From the NCBI GenBank assembly GCA_021324445.1, contig JAJPJC010000052.1:1-38540 (forward strand): a stretch of DNA of 38,540 nt. The letters run 5' to 3'. Under the pieces are notes generated by a model. That model had not been told where the DNA came from and searched no databases. It worked only from the letters and a program-made list of their open reading frames with translations. This DNA is from Isosphaeraceae bacterium (GTDB taxonomy: Bacteria > Planctomycetota > Planctomycetia > Isosphaerales > Isosphaeraceae). Position numbers and translations under genes: made by a program. How positions within the stretch are numbered: position 1 is the first letter of the stretch; every line of letters begins with the position of its first letter. This document shows, one piece after another, positions 33,155 to 38,540 of this stretch.

Positions 33155-34996
33155 ATGGAGCGGAGCGAAACGAGATGCCTTAGACGATGGTCGCCGAGGG
33201 GACTCTCCGCCCCGCTGGGGACGGCGGCGGTCGCGATCGCGACCTCGCTCGGGGCCCGTGCTTACGCCCAGCAACCGACGCCCCCCCCGCCCTCCCCACC
33301 ACCCTCGTCCCTCCCGGAGGCCCCGGAGCCTCTCCCGGCCACGAACCAGGAACTCCTCCAGGAGCGGAAGCGCCTGAGGGCCGAGGTCGAGGCGGGGCGT
33401 CAGGAGCGTGAAGCGGACCGCGGGCTGCGGGAGGAGGTCCGACAGCTCCGCTCGGAGGTCAGCGCCTTGCGCGCGACCCAGTCCACGTTCCCCCCGGTCC
33501 CGGGTCCGCCCGGCCTGACCGGTTCCGCCTCGGAGCCCACCGGCGGGGCACTGAGAAGGTTGCCGAGCATCTACCAGTCCGGGGCGGCCGGCCCGGAAGT
33601 GCCCGAACCGCCCGACGCCGACCGGTACCCCGTGAGGGGGCTGTACAAGTACAACCACAACGCCACCGGCCCGCTGGGCGGCGGCGGCTACTTCAGCATC
33701 TCCACGCCCGACGACGAGTTCACGCTGAATTTCACCAACCAGATCACCGTCGATGGGACGTTCTTCGATCTACAGGGCATGCCCACCAATGAGCAGGGCT
33801 TCAACATCCCCTTCACCCGTTCCTTCCTCTACGGCAACATCACGAAGGATTTCTCCTACCAGGTCGGCACCCAGGCCTCTCCCGGCACGTTCAATCTGCT
33901 CGACTGCTGGCTGTCGTGGCACATCAACGACTATCTGACGATCCGCGCGGGCAAGGGTCTGGCGCCGCCTGTCTACGAGTATACCGCCTTCTCCCCCGCG
34001 CTCGAGCCGGTGATCTCCAACTCGCCGATGTTCCAGCTCGCCGCCAAGCGCCCGATCGGCGTGATGTTCTCGGGCATGCTCTTCGACCGCCGCGTGCAAT
34101 GGTGGTCGGGCGTGAACAACAGCGGCACGAGCTTCTTCGGGAACCTCTCGCGCAACATGGATTTCAACGGCGCGCTCGACATCACACCGTTCCGGGGTGA
34201 CCGCTGGACGGGGACCATCTGGGAAGGGCTTGGCGGCGGCGCCGGCGTCTCGACGGGATGGCAACAGTACGCCCTGGATCAGACGTCGATCGCCTTCACG
34301 AACAACGGCGAGGCGACGACCAACCCGTCCTTCGTCACCTCGGTCGGCGTCCCGTTCTACGTCTACAACTCGAACGTCAGCGCGTACGGCAATCGCACCC
34401 GGGTGGCCCCGCACCTCTACTGGTTCGGCCGGTTCACAGTCCTCGGCGAGTGGATGTACTTCAGCCGCGAACTCACCGACGGCCCCCGGATCGGACGATC
34501 GGTCCAGAACACCTATTACATCAACGCGTCGTACTGGTTGACCGGCAAGCGTGATTTCGCCGGCAACGGCTTCCAGGCGTATTCCACTATCGAGCCGCTC
34601 CGGCCGTTCTATCCGCCGCGCGGCCTCTGGGGACCCGGTGCGTGGCAGATCGCGGCGCAGTGGTCCCAGTTTAACGCCGGCTCCGCCGACATCACCCGCG
34701 GGTTCGTCGACGCAGCCCGCTCGGCAACCCAGAACTACAACGTGCAGCTCGGGGTGAACTGGTGGCCAAACAAGTATACACGTTTTAGCGTCGATTGGGT
34801 CTGGACCGGTTTCAACCGCGCCATCCCCATCACCGGTCCTACGCCGGTCTCGCAAGACAACACGCGTGGTTGCGTTTCGCGATGTTCTTCTGATCAATCG
34901 CTGTCCGCGTTCTCATCCTCCGGTCGGACCCCATCACCCCTGGAAGCCTGTCGGCACGGAATTGACCATTGCGCCGAGGAGAGCTCCAATCCCTAG
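33155..34996 (+). CDS. OprP/OprO-like porin with a C-terminal frameshift
   Basis: Start ATG 33155 is chosen for AGGAGG 6 bases upstream. Signal peptide (APLGTAAVAIATSLGARAYA), proline-rich linker and coiled coil (QELLQERKRLRAEVEAGRQE) precede a barrel with FTLNFTNQITVDGTFFDLQG and WLSWHINDYLTIRAGKGLAP. The body runs to VSQDNT near 34864. In the frame one base back, the next codons read WLRFAMFF and stop at 34891, exactly the aromatic end such barrels need for assembly. In the given frame it instead runs on to 34996 with an unrelated tail (RGCVSRCSSDQ). A 1-nt deletion near 34862-34867 explains this. The protein would lose its Bam recognition signal. Confidence 0.83.
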   Translation: MERSETRCLRRWSPRGLSAPLGTAAVAIATSLGARAYAQQPTPPPPSPPPSSLPEAPEPLPATNQELLQERKRLRAEVEAGRQEREADRGLREEVRQLRSEVSALRATQSTFPPVPGPPGLTGSASEPTGGALRRLPSIYQSGAAGPEVPEPPDADRYPVRGLYKYNHNATGPLGGGGYFSISTPDDEFTLNFTNQITVDGTFFDLQGMPTNEQGFNIPFTRSFLYGNITKDFSYQVGTQASPGTFNLLDCWLSWHINDYLTIRAGKGLAPPVYEYTAFSPALEPVISNSPMFQLAAKRPIGVMFSGMLFDRRVQWWSGVNNSGTSFFGNLSRNMDFNGALDITPFRGDRWTGTIWEGLGGGAGVSTGWQQYALDQTSIAFTNNGEATTNPSFVTSVGVPFYVYNSNVSAYGNRTRVAPHLYWFGRFTVLGEWMYFSRELTDGPRIGRSVQNTYYINASYWLTGKRDFAGNGFQAYSTIEPLRPFYPPRGLWGPGAWQIAAQWSQFNAGSADITRGFVDAARSATQNYNVQLGVNWWPNKYTRFSVDWVWTGFNRAIPITGPTPVSQDNTRGCVSRCSSDQSLSAFSSSGRTPSPLEACRHGIDHCAEESSNP

Positions 34997-36665
34997 TCGC
35001 CCGATTCGCAGGCGGACTCCTTACCTGCGCGGTTGTCGTCGGCGTCGAGCCCGACGTTCCCGGACAAGAGGCAGCTGGCGAGCCGACGAGGTCGCGAGAT
35101 GTCCACGCCGCTCGTCCGGCCCAGAAACCCGAGGGCCGCGCGGCTGGACGCCCCGAGCGCGGTCGCGAGATGTCCACGCCGCTCGTCCGGCCCAGAAACC
35201 CGAGGGCCGCGCGGCTGGACGCCCCGAGCGAGGTCGTCCGGCAACCGGCCTTCCCACTCCCGGACCGACGGTAGCGCCGGCGGCGGATGTCGCGGCACCC
35301 CTCACCCAGGCGAGTGATACCGATGAAGGGCGACCGACTTCCGCAAGCCCCCCATCTTTCAGTGAGTTGGCAACGGACACGGACCTTAGGAACTGGCTTT
35401 CAAGGGCCGCCGCGGCCCGGTCAAACTTCCCCGTCCCTTCCGTCAGCGGCGCCGTCCGAGAAGTCCGCGAAGCCACTCCTCGAGAGAAGCGGTCGCGACT
35501 CCTCGAGCGATTCCTGGGATTGGAGGACAGTCCGTTCAAGGTGTACGGATTGATCGAGAACAGCTTCACGGGCAATCCGGGCGGCCGAACCGATGCCGAG
35601 AACTTCGGCGTCAATCCCAACCACCTGGCCAACCAGTGGATGGGCAACCAGTATTACCTGGCCCTGGCACGTCCGCTCCAGCAGACCGACTCCGTCAACT
35701 TCGGATTCCGCGCCGACCTCCTGTTCGGCAACGACTGGCAGTTCAATCACATGCAGGCCCTCTTCAACTCGGCCTGGCCCTTGAACTCGTTCCCGGGTTT
35801 CGACCCCGCCCAGTTCTATACCTCGGTCCATCTGCCGATCCTGACCCCGAAAGGGCTCGATATCATCGGGGGGCGATGGTACACCATCGCCGGCTTCGAG
35901 GGGGTGCCGGCGGTCTCGCGTCCACTTCTTTCGACAAGCTATATGTTCAATTATGGTCAACCATTCACCCACTTCGGGATGCTGAGCAGGCTCCATCTCA
36001 GCGACCGCGTCAAGCTTTTCAACGGGACGATCAACGGCTGGGATCGCTGGATCGATCAGCATTACATCTGGGGGTACATCGGCGGCTTGACCTGGGACTC
36101 GAAGGATGGCCGGGACCACTTCGCGTTGACCGGGATCTGGGGGCCGAACCAGTTCCCGCGGTTCCTGGGCGCCAACCAGGAGATCTACCCCACCGGCTAC
36201 GTCAACATCCCGTCGCTGGCCGGCCTGCCCAACCCCGGCTATAAGCGGAACGACCGGATCCTGTTGACATGGGTTTTCTCGCGCAAGTGGACGGAGAAGC
36301 TGGTCCAGACCATCGAGACCGACCAGGGCTGGGAACGCTCGATACCCGGGCTGGCCTCCGGCGGGCTTAACGGCGCACCCCGTTCCGACGACTGGTACGG
36401 CTTCGGGAATTGGTTCCTCTACAGTTTCAACGAGGAGTTGACCGGAGTCTGGCGCTCCGAGTGGTTCCGCGATGTTGCGGGGTCGCGGACGGGGTTCCCG
36501 GGCAATTTCTACGAGGTGACGCTGGGACTGGTCATCAGGCCCAAACCGTACATCCTGGTCCGCCCGGAAGTCCGCTTCGATTGGTCACAGTTCTGCCACC
36601 CGTTCGACAACGGCACGAAATCACACCAGTTGACGCTGGGGATGGACGTGATTTTCCGGTTCTGA
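34969..36665 (+). pseudogene. BBP2-type (putative beta-barrel porin) protein, put out of frame by a tandem duplication
   Basis: The N-terminal part is read from TTG 34969: a signal-peptide-like stretch (FAGGLLTCAVVVGV) and EPDVPGQEA. The barrel part is in another frame up to 36665: FKVYGLIENSFTGNPGG, NQYYLALARPLQ, FRADLLFGNDWQFNH, ending in LGMDVIFRF, typical of BBP2 porins. Between them the 71-bp repeat (35090-35160 and 35161-35231) is duplicated; removing one copy joins the two frames exactly, giving a 541-residue protein. As it stands, translation from the signal peptide stops at 35274. The TTG start is the least certain point: the only strong Shine-Dalgarno (GAGGAGAG) lies just after it. 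Confidence 0.75.
35090..35231 (+). repeat. 71-bp tandem duplication inside the porin gene
   Basis: Two adjacent units, 35090-35160 and 35161-35231, agree at 70 of 71 positions; only the final base differs (C, then A). Each starts GGTCGCGAGATGTCCACGCC. Since 71 is not a multiple of 3, the second copy changes the reading frame. A partial third start (GGTCG) follows at 35232. Confidence 0.97.
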
Positions 36666-36815
36666 AGCACGGGGACGCCCCCGTTCCCCACCGCCTTCAA
36701 GAGCCACCAATAATCCCGGTGACCGCAGGCTACTCGCCATTCCCACGGTCCGGTACATTCAACGCGCCGGGTGAGGGGTGATCGGCGCCCCTTCGGACGA
36801 TCTCAGCTTGCACGA

Positions 36816-38414
36816 ATGACGAGCCAGGCCATGCAGCAGGTCGAAGGGATCCTGGTCCTCCTGGCCGCGGTGGCCGCCTTGGCCACATTGGCCCGGCGCC
36901 TGAAGGTGGCCTACCCGATCCTGATGGTCATGGGCGGCTTGGCTCTCGGATTGGTGCCCGGACTTCCTCGGATCACCTTATCACCCGGCGCCATCTTCCT
37001 GCTGTTCATACCGCCCCTGATCTACACCGAGGCTGTCTATACGCCCTGGCGTGATTTCCGGTCCAACCTGCGGCCAATCAGCCTGCTCGCCGTCGGTTTG
37101 GTGCTCGCCACCGCCCTCGCCGTCGCGGCGGTCGGGCGCGAGGTCATCGAGGGGATGACCTGGCCCGTGGCCCTGGTCCTGGGCACCATCGTCGCCCCGC
37201 CCGATGCTGTCGCGGTCGCGGCCATCACCGCGCGGCTCCGTATCCCGCGCCGGGTCATCACCGTCCTGGAAGGTGAGAGCCTGGTCAACGACGCCACGGC
37301 CCTGGTGGCTTACCAGATGGCGGTTGCGGCCGTCATGACGGGCGAGTTCTTACCGGGACGGGCCTTGCTCCGCTTCCCCTGGGCCGTCGCGGGTGGGCTG
37401 GCGATCGGCCTGGCGGTCGGCGTGCTGGCGGTCGGCGTCCGACGTCGCCTGAACGATCCGCCGGTGGAGGTCACCGTGTCGTTGCTGATCCCGTTTGTGG
37501 CCTATCTGACCGCGGAGGCTGTGGGCGCGTCGGGAGTCCTTGCGGTGGTGGCGGCCGGTCTGTACGTCGGCCGGCATATTGCCGAGGCCTTCCCCGCCGA
37601 CTCGCGGATGCTCGGGGTGCCGTTCTGGCGGATGATCGAGTTCCTGCTGAACGGCCTCGCGTTCCTCCTGATCGGCCTCGAACTGGTGGCCGTTTGTCAG
37701 CACTTGACCGGGTACTCAGTCCCCGCACTGCTCGGTTACGCGGCGCTGGTCAGCCTGACGGCCATCCTGACGAGGATTGCCTGGGTCTTCGCAGAGGCGT
37801 ACCTGAAGCGCATGGTCAGCCCGGCGGGCCGGCGGCGTGAGCCTCCCCTGCCTTGGCAGGCGGTCACGGTGGTGGCCTGGGCCGGCATCCGTGGGATCGA
37901 CACGCTGGCGACTGCTCTGGCACTGCCCCCGACCACCTCCGGTGGTGTGCCCTTCCCACACCGCGACTTGGTCATCTTCCTGGCGTTCGCGGTGATCTTG
38001 AGCACGCTGGTGCTCCAGGGTCTGGGACTGCCCGTGCTGATCCGATGGCTGGGACCGCAAGACGAAGGGCGTTCCGAGCGCGAGGAGTCCGAAGCCCGCC
38101 TGGCCGCGGCCCGAGCGGCGCTCGAACTCCTGGACCAAGTCGCGGCCGAACCCTGGGTGCCGGCGGGGACCGTTGAGCTTCTACACACCATGTATGATAA
38201 GCGAGTCGACCGCTACCGTGCCCAGCTCGATCCGCCGAACGAAGCCGGCGGTGAGGGTGACTTCCTGGCCTTCTCGAGGCTCCGACTCCTGCTCCTGAAA
38301 GCGGAACGGCAGGCCATCATCGACCTGCGCGACCGCGACGTGATCGGCGACGAGGCGCTGCGCCGCGTGGAGCGAGACCTGGACCTGGAGGAGTCGCGGC
38401 TGGCCAAGGACTGA
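36816..38414 (+). CDS. CPA1-family Na+/H+ antiporter
   Basis: A protein of 532 residues with about 12 hydrophobic segments in the first 410. Conserved family landmarks are seen: FIPPLIYTEA, IVAPPDAVAVAA, EGESLVNDATALVAY (with the N-D of the ion-binding site), LLNGLAFLLIGLEL and WAGIRGIDTLATALALP. The remaining 120 residues are a cytoplasmic helical tail (EESEARLAAARAALELLDQV, LLLLKAERQAIIDLRDRDVI), as in TIGR00831-type bacterial antiporters. I chose ATG 36816 because the hydrophobic core begins soon after; GTG 36771 and ATG 36831 are possible and none has a strong Shine-Dalgarno. It exchanges cytoplasmic Na+ for H+ or the reverse, and its place after three porins suggests a role in ion balance, though no link is shown. 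Confidence 0.93.
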   Translation: MTSQAMQQVEGILVLLAAVAALATLARRLKVAYPILMVMGGLALGLVPGLPRITLSPGAIFLLFIPPLIYTEAVYTPWRDFRSNLRPISLLAVGLVLATALAVAAVGREVIEGMTWPVALVLGTIVAPPDAVAVAAITARLRIPRRVITVLEGESLVNDATALVAYQMAVAAVMTGEFLPGRALLRFPWAVAGGLAIGLAVGVLAVGVRRRLNDPPVEVTVSLLIPFVAYLTAEAVGASGVLAVVAAGLYVGRHIAEAFPADSRMLGVPFWRMIEFLLNGLAFLLIGLELVAVCQHLTGYSVPALLGYAALVSLTAILTRIAWVFAEAYLKRMVSPAGRRREPPLPWQAVTVVAWAGIRGIDTLATALALPPTTSGGVPFPHRDLVIFLAFAVILSTLVLQGLGLPVLIRWLGPQDEGRSEREESEARLAAARAALELLDQVAAEPWVPAGTVELLHTMYDKRVDRYRAQLDPPNEAGGEGDFLAFSRLRLLLLKAERQAIIDLRDRDVIGDEALRRVERDLDLEESRLAKD

Positions 38415-38540
38415 GGCGGGATCATGGCAAACGCGCCTAGGAGTTTGTCTGAGAATTTGCCTGGGATTCGGCATAGCCCCTGGGTTTCTGTGGGGCTTTG
38501 GCCTGTCGGCCTCGGCCCCGCCCTCGGCGCGCACTGTCCC
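38415..38540. other. Sequence after the antiporter to the window end
   Basis: 126 bp without a supported gene. A repeated GGGTTTCTG/GGGGCTTTGG run is present but no clear terminator structure. Confidence 0.5.

Noticed and set aside
35090..35231. Possible phage or IS attachment duplication
   Set aside because: The two copies are directly adjacent with nothing between them, so it is a simple tandem duplication.

Overview
The window is high-GC bacterial DNA that reads as a member of the Planctomycetota, most likely the Isosphaera/Gemmata side of the phylum. The evidence is the gene families: a Ser/Thr kinase fused to WD40 repeats, a second kinase fused to TPR repeats, a PSCyt1/DUF1549/DUF1553 protein, a Pirellula/Verrucomicrobium-type CxxCH dehydrogenase, a planctomycete-type transthyretin-like domain on a secreted peptidase, and BBP2/OprP-like outer-membrane porins. 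The assignment is inference from protein content; there is no rRNA, and I see no tRNA and no CRISPR array.

Layout, left half. 1-2532 is the 3' part of a WD40 kinase gene. 2765-4767 is a three-gene run: an anchored hypothetical, a DUF3006 protein and a secreted ComEC-like metallo-beta-lactamase. 4970-5704 is a small two-gene unit (ParB-like fold plus an unknown partner) behind a recognisable promoter. The lactamase and the unknown partner end in the same 29-bp sequence. 5843-6739 is a 5'-truncated helical-repeat gene. 7099-9552 carries a HAD phosphatase, a Gfo/Idh/MocA oxidoreductase and a membrane protein, closed by a perfect 23-bp inverted repeat. On the minus strand, 9632-15389 holds a DUF1549/DUF1553 cytochrome protein, a retropepsin-like protease and an S9 peptidase. 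16021-21073 (plus strand) holds a mandelate-racemase-type enolase, a fused FAD/Fe-S 2-hydroxyacid dehydrogenase, a small hypothetical and a PPC-domain protein. This run suggests oxidation of sugar acids or hydroxyacids.

Layout, right half. 21374-24463 (minus) is a large PVC-type cytochrome dehydrogenase and 24680-26086 (plus) is a DUF2092-thioredoxin fusion. From about 25.8 to 36.7 kb the region is visibly damaged. The TPR kinase has an in-frame TAG exactly where a sense codon is expected between its lobes, and its 3' end overlaps the thioredoxin gene by 262 bp. An IS66-type element (28961-30632) has a frameshifted transposase and no target duplication, and it cuts off a urea transporter after 60 codons. 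Three tandem porin genes follow. The second has a 1-nt shift that removes its C-terminal FAMFF signal, and the third is thrown out of frame by a 71-bp tandem duplication. A CPA1 Na+/H+ antiporter (36816-38414) closes the window.

The observations I rate highest are the 71-bp frame-switching duplication, the amber codon in the kinase, the shared 29-bp C-terminal tail of two unrelated genes, and the cluster of lesions around the IS66 element. Each is read directly from the bases. Whether they reflect biology, decay or sequencing error cannot be settled from the sequence alone.
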